Source: an uncultured Lachnospiraceae bacterium (GTDB lineage Bacteria > Bacillota > Clostridia > Lachnospirales > Lachnospiraceae). From it: DNA of 16,916 bases. The position numbers and the translations under genes are program-made. The stretch spans positions 1 to 16,916 of the forward strand of contig CAJTRL010000074.1 of the NCBI GenBank assembly GCA_910578715.1, written 5' to 3'. Below the pieces are notes generated by a model. It saw nothing but the letters and a program-made list of their open reading frames with translations. It was not told where the DNA came from and ran no database searches. Shown piece by piece: positions 8,801 to 14,934 of this stretch; the stretch's first letter is position 1, and each line of letters starts with the position of its first letter.

Positions 8801-10757
8801 CGGCATCAAAACCCGAAAGGATATCGGCACTGACAAAACCTTCGGTCTGTTTGGTCTCAAGCGCTTCACTGATGGAAGAAATCTGGTCTGTCATGGAAGA
8901 TAACTGCTGGGATTCATCGGCCAGCCTGTTAATTTTGAAAACTGCTTCGTCGGCGGATATGCCGAGGTTTTTGAAGTAACCTGTGGAGTCGGCGTTTTGG
9001 AATGTTTCGACAGTCAGGCGGCCCTGATTGGCGAGTTCGAGGAGGGTATTGCCGAGTGCTCTGACGGCTTCGTCTTCGGAGGTGAAGGAGTCGGCCCAGG
9101 CTTGGGGGAAGGGGGCGGGGGAAGTATTGCTGAATGTGTCACTTTTTATATTGTCTTGTACAATTCCCAATTCGACTAAGAGGTCAATAAGTTTCTGTAC
9201 TTCATCAGCTGATTTATCAGTACATATGCCGTACTCAATAGCCTTATCAATAAGTGAATTAAAAGATTCTTCTCCTTCTTGAACGCCTTCTGTATTTACC
9301 ATATTAAGCAGGTCTGTAGCGGTGTACTTTTCGCCAATTTCTTTGGCTGTATCATCCAATCCCTTTATATTTGCCTCTAAGTCAAATTCAAATGCCCATT
9401 TTGAAAATTCTGCTTGTAATTCAGGATATAAAGATTCAAAATATTTCTTGATGTTTTCATCAGAATCAGAAGCTATAATTGCATCATTTATGGAATCCAT
9501 AAATTCCTGTTTTGCTTTTTTAACTTCTTCTTTATTACCAGAGTTTTGAGCGGATTCCAATTCTGCACGTTTTTGAAGAATATTTGCATATTCATCTGAG
9601 TATTCAGAGTCATATTTGATTAATCCTTCAATGTAAGTCTTGTATGTATCTTGGTGTTTCTCTAATCCATTATCAAGAATATTTATCGCTTCATTGATGC
9701 TATCTATAGCTTCTTTTCGGTATTCATCCCACATTTTACTGGGAATTTCTTCCCTGTAAAAAATTTCTTCAGAAATATCAGCATAGTCTTGTCGGATATT
9801 TTCTAACTGAGTTTTAAGTTCGTCTGGTGCACCAGTGATACTAAATATGGAAAATGTCTTATCAAGATTATATTTAGCCTGTATTGTTTCATCTATTTCT
9901 TTCTGAATTGCCTGTAACTCATCGCTAAGATTTGCATTTTGCATATCCAAAAATGAAATAGTCAATTTGGATTCCATAAAATCTATTGCCTGGTCCAATC
10001 CGGATTTTCCGCCTGGCAACAGCTTATTCCAAAATGTCTGTTCATCAGCTTTTGCCATCCAGTCTCTATATGCTTTCTCATTTAAATTATCTAAAGCATC
10101 TACCTGACCCTTTACAGCTTCGGTTACGGACTCGATAGCACCTTTTTCAGTGCCAAACTTTTCAATCAGTTCATTTTGAATAGTCATTAACTCTGTACGC
10201 CTAGCCTTGGTTTCTTCATAAGACAAGTTTCCAGATTTTAATTCCTCATGTAGTTCGGATAATCTCTGCTTGTAATCAGCAATGGAATCAAGTTCACTCT
10301 TATAAGTTTCTGTAGCCTCTTTTGCCGCTTGAACAGCATTATCTTGTGCCTGTGCCAGTCTTGATATGACTTTTGTTATTGCAGTAATAATGAGCATAAA
10401 ACCAATATTAGCCATTACATTCATAGCAACACCAAGAGCTTTTGTTGACCCGGAAGCCGTATTCATCGCTTTGGATATATCTTGTATATTCTTTTTGCCT
10501 GTTACAAGGTCATTGCCCATTCTCTTAGCAGTAATGCTGCATCCTGTCATGTTTTCGTTCCAGGCTTTAGTAATACGCTGGCTTTTGGTAAGTCCGTCAT
10601 TCGAAATTTTGATTGCCGAATTAAATTTCTGTAATGCCTGATAATCAGTTTTTGAAATAGAAGTCTGAAATAAACTATTTTTAAATCCTAATCCATTTGA
10701 AAAATCCTTCTTAATATCTTGAAATGATTTCTTAAATAAACCGAATTGTTCAGTCAT
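5856..10757 (-). CDS. Tail tape-measure protein, C-terminal piece (1633 codons)
   Basis: Tape-measure proteins set tail length and line the tail tube. The open frame has features of the class. Residues 107-130 form a hydrophobic segment (GVAMNVMANIGFMLIITA). Residues about 920-1155 are a long charged coiled coil. Residues about 1250-1310 form a Gly-rich linker. The last residues, DIRITCPGVTSREVAAQVGT to the end, have the C-terminus I associate with Clostridia tape-measure proteins. The ATG at 10757 has no ribosome binding site, and protein-like sequence continues upstream in frame to about 10840. So this is probably the downstream part of a broken gene whose N-terminus is at 13084-12000. Codons 1 to about 540 are AT-rich and the rest GC-rich, with a sharp switch near 9135, indicating a recombinant gene. 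Confidence 0.8.
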   Translation of the reverse strand: MTEQFGLFKKSFQDIKKDFSNGLGFKNSLFQTSISKTDYQALQKFNSAIKISNDGLTKSQRITKAWNENMTGCSITAKRMGNDLVTGKKNIQDISKAMNTASGSTKALGVAMNVMANIGFMLIITAITKVISRLAQAQDNAVQAAKEATETYKSELDSIADYKQRLSELHEELKSGNLSYEETKARRTELMTIQNELIEKFGTEKGAIESVTEAVKGQVDALDNLNEKAYRDWMAKADEQTFWNKLLPGGKSGLDQAIDFMESKLTISFLDMQNANLSDELQAIQKEIDETIQAKYNLDKTFSIFSITGAPDELKTQLENIRQDYADISEEIFYREEIPSKMWDEYRKEAIDSINEAINILDNGLEKHQDTYKTYIEGLIKYDSEYSDEYANILQKRAELESAQNSGNKEEVKKAKQEFMDSINDAIIASDSDENIKKYFESLYPELQAEFSKWAFEFDLEANIKGLDDTAKEIGEKYTATDLLNMVNTEGVQEGEESFNSLIDKAIEYGICTDKSADEVQKLIDLLVELGIVQDNIKSDTFSNTSPAPFPQAWADSFTSEDEAVRALGNTLLELANQGRLTVETFQNADSTGYFKNLGISADEAVFKINRLADESQQLSSMTDQISSISEALETKQTEGFVSADILSGFDAEVRGLESWDRFQTALGSTASSYNECEEAASALASEWINSSDFLAQLTEENKEYYATQLEAMGLENYEEIISYAQSLNEAKEALAQSSLMSGDATQDEIEALIAEGNYSELTAGLILQLYDAKIAEQALTLDTSADCEKLIALAGDADKTSRAIQLLIQLKDIYNGFESGIYDGNRLLREEALAEVDRIKGELEAIANEESKDSVTVPGVQLGAKGTSAARAAGQAAGDAYADAFEKELEDLKTLRDRGTITEKAYLDEFRRLYQRYYRDKKKYAEEYAKYEHEYLQGMKSLYESALSGITSMLDKQIGSYEDQKSAAVDSLEAERDARIEVLEAQKEQYEEQIKLIDGQIEAKEKIIDGINEEIDAIKDANEQRKREIDLEKSKYELERMMNQRTILQYSADKGMHYVQDTDGARDARQAVEDAELEIEIAGKEEQIKLVEKEIDLLEERKESINEQIDQLDVQIDQINKQYDRMIAETEQYWDTIIQGMEDYKSRWEELGEIEEQAKLTATLEQLGISTGDILNMSGEAFARFKEEYVGLLADIYRDNDTMLFGLSTAAGINVEALGSYLEATQQYIDGLNGLGEAISPVSDAIGAVTNALTGGGGNGGGQGADGTDTGNGAGTGGLVGAMGSLKEATDDALGSGGQGGAESANGGDGAIGKFGQLEDAVTDVTAAVGGDTEEASGTPTADIKDNGADENGKGLIGSINKLGETTETILGEPDGEGVTGRFRQLSNVIGQAEKHVHDMLRGLHDIDGETFECTIKINVEMNGELPGAIGGSVSSKIKAGSYNFSNSASLDTPLPGGLSAQSADAAVEAVAAYAMPADEAAASYIMPAANAEPEISAFSPEPTHIAAETDAEPLLLPTEDSLLRPIGPGERAYELRKTFEPLLQKADESFEYLSGNAMITHTRLMEKMVKDITAANIITNNKNIQPNIRIGDIRITCPGVTSREVAAQVGTEVNRLFSGLHLYVEQQNTVR

Positions 10758-10799
10758 TTTTTTGGCATCTGCATTTAGTGTCCTGAATATCGTACTATA

Positions 10800-10842
10800 A
10801 TTTATGGCTTGTGGAGAACCATGATTTATGACTTGTGGAGAA
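10800..10842 (+). repeat. Two-copy direct repeat, 24-nt period
   Basis: Two 19-nt copies (atttatggcttgtggagaa at 10800-10818 and atttatgacttgtggagaa at 10824-10842) differ at one position and are spaced by 24 nt. They lie about 43-85 bases before the likely transcription start of the plus-strand gene at 10911, where activator or repressor sites are common. On the minus strand the same repeat is in frame with the tape-measure piece (SPQVINHG, SPQAINYS). It could be an operator or a short dispersed repeat. Confidence 0.5.
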
Positions 10843-10869
10843 TCCCTTATATACTTTTTGACAGAACAA

Positions 10870-10878
10870 TGGTATAAT
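10870..10878 (+). promoter_or_regulatory. Extended -10 promoter for the gene at 10911
   Basis: TGGTATAAT is a perfect TATAAT with the TGn extension. No good -35 lies at 17 bp; a TTGACA at 10858-10863 is too close to pair with it. Start of transcription would be near 10885, followed by a gaggagag ribosome binding site at 10899-10906, four bases before the ATG. The cargo gene therefore has its own expression signals, opposite to the phage operon. Confidence 0.6.
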
Positions 10879-10910
10879 TAACCTATCATTTCAAATACGA
10901 GGAGAGACTT

Positions 10911-11477
10911 ATGAAATTAGATAAAAGGTCTAAAATATTTTTAATCATATTCTTTTCAATAATTCTGATTCCGGTTATTATTGTTGGTGGAATTAATTAT
11001 GTAAAGGAACAGAAGTTAAAAAATAAAATCGAAAATAGCATAACTACAAGAACTTTAACGCTCAATAATATTTCAACAGCAATTACTTTAGATGAACTTC
11101 TTAAAATAGAAACTTCTAAGGAATATACAATTGAAGAACGTGAATTAAAGTTTGATAATGATTCAAATAAAAAAGATTTTGATATTGAATATACAAACAC
11201 CTCATTTTATGGTTCTCATTGTATTATGAAATATCGATTTGTTGATGAAAAACTAAAATTTATTGCATTTGATATAGACACTTCTCATTGGATGCCAAAA
11301 AACATATATGAAGAACTTGTCAAATTAAATGGCGAACCTGATGAAACCGATGTAGAACCTGACGATAAATATCATTATGATACATATGTCTGGTATGGTA
11401 AAAATGGTACATTAATAATGGTTGAAGATAAATCTTCAAGGAGCATAGATGTATCTTTTGAATTAGAAGGGCAGTAG
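10911..11477 (+). CDS. Membrane-anchored extracytoplasmic protein of unknown function
   Basis: The 188-residue product starts MKLDKRSKIFLIIFFSIILI. It has a short basic N-terminus and one hydrophobic helix at residues about 8-27, with no lipobox Cys, so it is probably anchored by an uncleaved signal helix with its body outside. The remaining 160 residues are rich in Asp, Glu, Lys and Tyr, with short strands such as HCIMKYRFVDEKLKFIAFDI and YDTYVWYGKNGTLIMVED, possibly a small beta-barrel or PepSY/SmpA-like fold. It lies between the two tape-measure pieces on the opposite strand with its own promoter and strong ribosome binding site, like a phage moron. Surface exposure would fit superinfection exclusion or stress functions, but that is speculation. 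I do not recognise the family. Confidence 0.75.
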   Translation: MKLDKRSKIFLIIFFSIILIPVIIVGGINYVKEQKLKNKIENSITTRTLTLNNISTAITLDELLKIETSKEYTIEERELKFDNDSNKKDFDIEYTNTSFYGSHCIMKYRFVDEKLKFIAFDIDTSHWMPKNIYEELVKLNGEPDETDVEPDDKYHYDTYVWYGKNGTLIMVEDKSSRSIDVSFELEGQ

Positions 11478-11557
11478 TATTTTATGCAATTGTAAGTATT
11501 TTCATATATGTTAGTAAGCGTTTTTCCTTTCTTTTAATTCAATAAAAGGAATGTATG

Positions 11558-11593
11558 TAAAGTATTAAATGATATTACTTCGTTCTTTTTTTT
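11558..11593 (+). terminator. Weak possible terminator after the membrane-protein gene
   Basis: A short imperfect stem (aagta with tactt) ends near 11580 and is followed by an eight-T run at 11586-11593. It lies about 80 bases downstream of the stop at 11475-11477. The stem is only about five pairs, so this is a weak call. No better terminator is seen before the next features. Confidence 0.3.
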
Positions 11594-11783
11594 AGATAAC
11601 ATAACTCAAATATTTTTCCACAATACATGAATCCATAATCTTTTCAGGGATTATCCTGTCATGCCAGGCAGTACCGAGCGCATATTCAGCAGGCATCGTT
11701 TCATATAACCTGCTGTGGAAATTGTCGCTTCTGTGAGGGCTTCTCTTAAAAAGAGCTGTCCCTGCGGATGAAAGGAGCGTCAC
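11592..11783 (-). CDS. Short ORF, possible C-terminal remnant of an unidentified protein
   Basis: A GTG-initiated frame of 63 codons ends in EKIMDSCIVEKYLSYVI, which looks like a natural protein end. The frame closes only a few codons before the GTG, and no ribosome binding site is visible. It may be the tail of a gene lost during the rearrangement that split the tape-measure gene, or part of a structured RNA that happens to be open. I do not recognise it. Confidence 0.25.
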   Translation of the reverse strand: MTLLSSAGTALFKRSPHRSDNFHSRLYETMPAEYALGTAWHDRIIPEKIMDSCIVEKYLSYVI

Positions 11784-11955
11784 GTTGTTACGAACCTGGT
11801 TATGTCACCATAACAGGAGAGTAGTGATACACTGCCATTACGCAGCCGTTGTACCTTCGTTCCCGCATATTATTCCAATTATTTATTTACCCTGTGTATT
11901 TCACATTCGGCCGCATGAAAACTCCGGTATCCCGGAGAACACATGCGGCTGTCGG
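11680..11955. other. Hairpin-rich non-coding stretch inside the split tape-measure gene
   Basis: Three strong stems occur in under 300 bases. CAGCAGG at 11687-11693 pairs with CCTGCTG at 11709-11715. CCTGGTTATG at 11795-11804 pairs with CATAACAGG at 11809-11817, with one bulge. GCCGCATG at 11910-11917 pairs with CATGCGGC at 11942-11949, and inside it CTCCGG at 11922-11927 pairs with CCGGAG at 11932-11937 with symmetric 4-nt internal loops. No T-run follows the last one on either strand, so it is not a simple terminator. It could be a structured RNA, an intron remnant or a mobile-element end. I cannot assign a family. Confidence 0.45.
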
Positions 11956-13084
11956 CTGTTAAAAACAAAAGTGTGGGGGAATACATTTTATCCCTACCGA
12001 CGTTTTTTAATCCGGCGAACAGACCGGCTCCGACGCCGAGGCTGCCGAGAGAGCCGAGCTTATCCGTGATTTTGTTGATGACGGAAAGAAAACCGTCCAG
12101 CTGGTTTGTGATGGCAGTCATGACATCGGAACTCAGGATGTTGTGGACGGTGTCCTGCCATGTGTTGGAGAGGCGGTTTAAGGAGCCTTCCCAGTTTCCG
12201 GCGTACTGCCCGGCTGTTTCGGCGGCGCTTCCCATGCCGGATTCGTACAGGTCAAGCATTTTTTCAAAAGAAGACCAGTTGTCCAGCATTGCGGAGAGGG
12301 CGTCGGCATGTTCCGTGCCGCCGATGCCGGAGAGGATGTCCGTGCGGAGGACACTGTCTGCCGGAAGCGCGTCCAGCGCAGAGGCCAGCTCTTCCAGTAA
12401 CCGAACTGGAGTCTTTAAGGATTCGGAGCCGTTTACGATTTCGGACATGGAAATGTGGAGGGCGTCAAGAGCATCCGTTACCGCCCGATTGTCCGCATCC
12501 TGTAAACTGGTGAACAGGTCCCGGAGGGTCCGGCCGATTTCGGTTCCTGATTCGTCTGTGGCGGATGCCGCCAGCGCGATGAGGGACGACAGTTCGCTCA
12601 TTTTCACGCCGGACTGGGAAGCGGCGGAAGCGGCCTGTGTGACAGCCTGCGCCATATCGAGCATGGTGACGGAAGCATTTTCCGCGATGTTGTTCTGGCC
12701 GTCCAGTATCTGGGAGAGTTCTTCTGCATTTCCCTTTAAATCATAGGCCGCGTTTCCGGCGATGAGATAGCTGTCTGCAACGGAAGCGTCCAGCCCCCCT
12801 GCGGTCTGAGCCAGCATGGAAAGTTCGGCCATCTGTGCGGCATTCCGCTGTCCGGCCTGATACATTTCCCGGACGCCTTTCAGGTATTCGTCCGCGCTTT
12901 TTCCATATTTTTGCGCGATATCGAAAGCGGAATCTCCGAGTTCTTTCAGCTGTGCGTCAGTCAGGCCGGAGGCATGGCTGATTTCGGTCAGGATGTCGTC
13001 GAGTTTTTTCAGTTCGCCTACGGCTTCTTTTACTTTTTTGGACATGGAGCCGGAGTCGAATTTGATGAAGTTCTGGTTGGACAT
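11879..13084 (-). pseudogene. Tail tape-measure protein, N-terminal piece (truncated)
   Basis: The frame begins MSNQNFIKFD at the ATG 13084-13082. An AAAGGA lies 12 bases upstream; it directly abuts the alternative ATG at 13096, so the later start is preferred. Residues about 20-340 match the TP901-like phage tape-measure N-terminal domain by eye: LTDAQLKELGDSAFDIAQKY, YLKGVREMYQAGQ, a SYLIAGNAAYDLKGN segment, then LLEELASALDALPADSVLR. Homology-like sequence ends near GLFAGLKNVG at about 12000. The remaining 40 codons run into the hairpin-rich insert and look foreign. A whole tape-measure protein of this kind would continue into the piece at 10757-5856. An rpn unit, rather than a tail-assembly chaperone, lies immediately upstream. 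Confidence 0.75.
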
Positions 13085-13096
13085 ATGGGGTATCAT

Positions 13097-13212
13097 TCCT
13101 TTCTTGAGAGTTGTTTATATAGAATCAGGGCAGGCATTGAAAGCTGCCCTGAAAAACCCTGTGGTAACAGTAGTGCACGATGCCCTGCCGGGTTTTGGAA
13201 GGGCGCTTTTGC
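13097..13212. other. Intergenic stretch between rpn and the tape-measure piece
   Basis: No convincing gene is seen. A perfect 8-bp stem (cagggcag at 13126-13133, ctgccctg at 13144-13151) has no T-run on either strand. A short plus-strand frame across 13130-13238 reads ALKAALKNPVVTVVHDALPG and looks weakly protein-like. It has no start signal and may be a gene scrap. Confidence 0.4.
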
Positions 13213-13390
13213 AGAGCGGCCTGCATAAAATGTTCTGAAAGTGGTTCTGTGGGAACATGGAAAGAACAGCTTATGCAGTCTGCCCTGAAAAAGGCAAAAA
13301 AGCGTATGGTTTCATACGCTTTTAGAAATAACACTCATAGAGGGGGGTATTCTGCTGTTGAATTGTCTGGTGCGGCTGGTTATGAGGGCT
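13213..13390 (-). repeat. 178-bp repeat, copy A (rpn 3' end, terminator and downstream hairpin)
   Basis: This stretch matches 14548-14724 with about nine differences in 178 positions. It includes the last codons of rpn (ending LQPS and stop), the terminator, and a further nested hairpin in which CTGCATAAaaTGTTCT at 13221-13236 pairs with the arm at 13263-13278, apart from a 2-nt mismatch. The rpn coding regions upstream of it diverge more, so the 3' end is unusually conserved between the two copies. Confidence 0.85.
13296..13323 (-). terminator. Rho-independent terminator of the intact rpn gene
   Basis: A perfect 11-bp stem (aaaagcgtatg at 13298-13308, catacgctttt at 13313-13323, loop gttt) is followed on the minus strand by six T residues. 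It starts 57 bases past the rpn stop and closes that transcription unit before the tape-measure piece. Confidence 0.85.
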
Positions 13391-13622
13391 GTAGGATTTT
13401 TGATTTCAATGCCTTTAATTCGTCAAGGGATAGTGTGGGTATACATAAAGATATTTCTTCAAGTGATAATTTTCCCATTTTAATCATATTTTCCGCTGTT
13501 TCTATGGAATTTTTCTTTGTAGCTTCCTTTGTAGCTTTCTCTGCAGCTTCCTTTGCAGCTTCATACCGCTCACTCCTGATATATGACTTCATAATCTCTT
13601 CATCATCAAATAAACTCATCAT
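13380..13622 (-). CDS. Putative in-gene small C-terminal Rpn protein (RpnS-like antitoxin)
   Basis: Within rpn, an in-frame ATGATG at 13622-13617 is preceded by AAAGGGAGGT, a near-ideal ribosome binding site, 11 bases upstream. Translation would yield 80 residues, MMSLFDDEEIMKSYIRSERY through to the shared LQPS end, containing only the C-terminal helical tail. In E. coli RpnA, a small protein made in frame from the 3' end of the gene inhibits the full-length nuclease. The same arrangement here is inferred from the site and from the stand-alone homologue at 14714-14917. Spacing is slightly long, and expression is unproven. Confidence 0.55.
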   Translation of the reverse strand: MMSLFDDEEIMKSYIRSERYEAAKEAAEKATKEATKKNSIETAENMIKMGKLSLEEISLCIPTLSLDELKALKSKILQPS

Positions 13623-14297
13623 AATAGATACGACCTCCCTTTCTCTGTCATGCAGATAATCTTTTAACACATCCCTGTCCTTGCAGATGCGGATTGTTTC
13701 CGTGACGGCTTTTCTTGTTCTGCCGTACAGTTTCATCTGTTCATTATATACTTTGCAGAAAATAATATACTGGTTGATGATGTCGTCTGTATCATTTTCG
13801 CAAATCACCCTGACTTTTACATCAACAGCAGTATCGTCACCACCAAAAAATTCCTCTGACAGGGATATCATATCGGGAATGTCTTTCCTGTCTCCTGTGT
13901 AAATGACATACAATTCAGGCTCTGGCATTTTGACTTTTCTGTGCGTGTACAGGTTCTGGTTCGTGCGCTCAAAGTAATCATGATAGGTCTGCGCGAGATA
14001 CAGCAAAGCCCTGACAATGATATTTTCCGTCCACAGCGACTGCGCTTCCAGGAGAATCACAAATCTGTCCCCGGAAAGGAAGCCGAGGTCATTATAAATG
14101 CCGTCCGTCAGAACATTTTTGATGGTAATGTCTGTCAGGTCATTTTCGGTGGCCGTGATATCTTCCGGGTGGAGCGTCCGGTATAACTGCAGGAGATATT
14201 TTTTGATTTTAAATAAATCGGAGAAGACACTGTCTTTAATGGTGTATTTGGCGATGATTTCCTCTTTGGGAAGAAAACATTCTGCATTGTCCGGCAT
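13380..14297 (-). CDS. Rpn family recombination-promoting nuclease (PD-(D/E)XK-like)
   Basis: The start is the ATG at 14297-14295 with GAGGTGG five bases upstream, in preference to an in-frame GTG at 14306 that falls inside that site. The product has 305 residues, usual for the family. Residues 64-92 carry the nuclease core: TDGIYNDLGFL with D70, then FVILLEAQS with E84-x-Q86, the ExQ variant seen in Rpn proteins. An ENIIVRALLYLAQTYHDYFE helix follows at 91-110. The C-terminus (226-305) is a charged helical tail. E. coli RpnA-E cleave DNA, promote RecA-independent recombination and include anti-phage toxins. It has its own promoter and terminator, and contains an internal start for a small C-terminal protein. 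It sits beside a broken tape-measure gene, which suggests arrival as a cassette. Confidence 0.88.
   Translation of the reverse strand: MPDNAECFLPKEEIIAKYTIKDSVFSDLFKIKKYLLQLYRTLHPEDITATENDLTDITIKNVLTDGIYNDLGFLSGDRFVILLEAQSLWTENIIVRALLYLAQTYHDYFERTNQNLYTHRKVKMPEPELYVIYTGDRKDIPDMISLSEEFFGGDDTAVDVKVRVICENDTDDIINQYIIFCKVYNEQMKLYGRTRKAVTETIRICKDRDVLKDYLHDREREVVSIMMSLFDDEEIMKSYIRSERYEAAKEAAEKATKEATKKNSIETAENMIKMGKLSLEEISLCIPTLSLDELKALKSKILQPS
13634..13642 (-). promoter_or_regulatory. Strong ribosome binding site inside the rpn coding region
   Basis: The minus strand reads aaagggaggt in codons 219-222 (R-E-R-E-V region). It is as strong as the sites of the dedicated tail genes and lies 11 bases before an in-frame ATG pair. 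Internal start signals this strong are uncommon inside an ordinary coding region. Confidence 0.55.
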
Positions 14298-14363
14298 GTG
14301 TACCACCTCGTTTCTGAAAAAGCAGTAGTAGAAAATATATTGAAAGTATTTCGTATATAATTA

Positions 14364-14392
14364 ATTATACAAATAAAGACTCTTGTTTACAA
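14364..14392 (-). promoter_or_regulatory. Sigma-A-like promoter of the intact rpn gene
   Basis: On the minus strand TTGTAA (14392-14387), 17 bases, then a perfect TATAAT (14369-14364). Transcription would start near 14357, about 60 bases before the rpn ATG. The surrounding 14320-14430 is strongly AT-rich and holds no gene. Confidence 0.7.
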
Positions 14393-14430
14393 TAAAATTT
14401 GTATGAAATTTTCTTATCGAAAAAATTTTT

Positions 14431-14529
14431 TTCAAGCCCTATAAGTATTCGTGCTCATATTTGGCGTATTCTTCTTCGGAATATTCTTTTTAGTGCGGTA
14501 GTACCGCTGATAGAGCTTGTGGAACTCGT
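14431..14529 (-). pseudogene. Tape-measure gene fragment
   Basis: About 100 bases match the tape-measure gene at 7936-8032 in the same orientation, with scattered substitutions and small gaps. Shared stretches include taagtattcgtgctcatatt and ggtagtaccgctgatagag. In the tape-measure protein this is the region just before the coiled coil. The frame is broken here by indels. It directly precedes the second rpn 3' repeat, and with the scrap at 16579-16642 it brackets the broken rpn copy. Confidence 0.8.
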
Positions 14530-14547
14530 AAGATTTGTTTTTGCGGA

Positions 14548-14724
14548 AGAGCGGCTTGCATAAAATGTTCTGAAAGCGGTTCTGTGGGAACATGGAAAGA
14601 ACAGCTTATGCAGTCTGCCCTGTAAATGCAAAAAAGCGTATGGTTTCATACGCTTTTAGAAATGACACTCTTAGAGGGTGTTATTCTGCTGTTGAATTGT
14701 CTGGTGCGGCTGGTTATGAGGGCT
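14548..14724 (-). repeat. 178-bp repeat, copy B (rpn 3' end)
   Basis: This is the partner of 13213-13390, with about nine differences. It contains the last codons of the small rpn-like gene (LQPS-type end, here MQPS), the terminator and the nested hairpin downstream. Confidence 0.85.
14630..14657 (-). terminator. Rho-independent terminator of the SHOCT/RpnS-like operon
   Basis: The same perfect 11-bp stem as the other rpn copy (aaaagcgtatg at 14632-14642, catacgctttt at 14647-14657, loop gttt) is followed by a T-run on the minus strand. It lies 57 bases past the stop of the small gene. Confidence 0.85.
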
Positions 14725-14917
14725 GCATGATTTCAGTTTGCAAATCTCTGATAAAATCCAGAGGCAATTCTGTGCAGTCCGCGATTTCTTCCAATGTCAT
14801 TTTTTGAGCTTTAATCATACGGACAGCTATTTCTTTTACCGTATTTTGTTCTGCTTCATACCGTTCGCTTCTGATATAGGAACGAATAACCTCTTCTTCA
14901 TCAAATAAATTCATCAT
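14714..14917 (-). CDS. Stand-alone RpnS-like small protein (C-terminus of a second Rpn)
   Basis: The ATG at 14917 has AAGGA eight bases upstream, better than the in-frame TTG at 14938, which lies before that site and overlaps the upstream gene's stop. The 67 residues begin MMNLFDEEEVIRSYIRSERY and align along their whole length with residues 226-305 of the intact Rpn, minus a short repeat-like AAEKATKEATKK stretch. The start falls exactly at the position of the proposed in-gene start of that Rpn. It contains no nuclease core. It is the second gene of an apparent operon, 17 bases after the SHOCT-domain gene and before a terminator. By analogy with E. coli RpnS proteins it may neutralise Rpn nucleases. 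It could also be a decayed 3' end that happens to keep a start. Confidence 0.65.
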   Translation of the reverse strand: MMNLFDEEEVIRSYIRSERYEAEQNTVKEIAVRMIKAQKMTLEEIADCTELPLDFIRDLQTEIMQPS

Positions 14918-14934
14918 GATTGTTATCCTTATTG

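Noticed and set aside
10858..10878. TTGACA at 10858-10863 as the -35 of the promoter with TATAAT at 10873
   Set aside because: The spacer is only nine bases, far from the usual 16-18. The TGn extension explains promoter function without it.
10750..12010. Group II intron interrupting the tape-measure gene
   Set aside because: I saw no GUGYG-type 5' end, no recognisable domain V and no reverse-transcriptase gene; the only clear ORF is on the opposite strand. A group I-like or unknown intron is not excluded.
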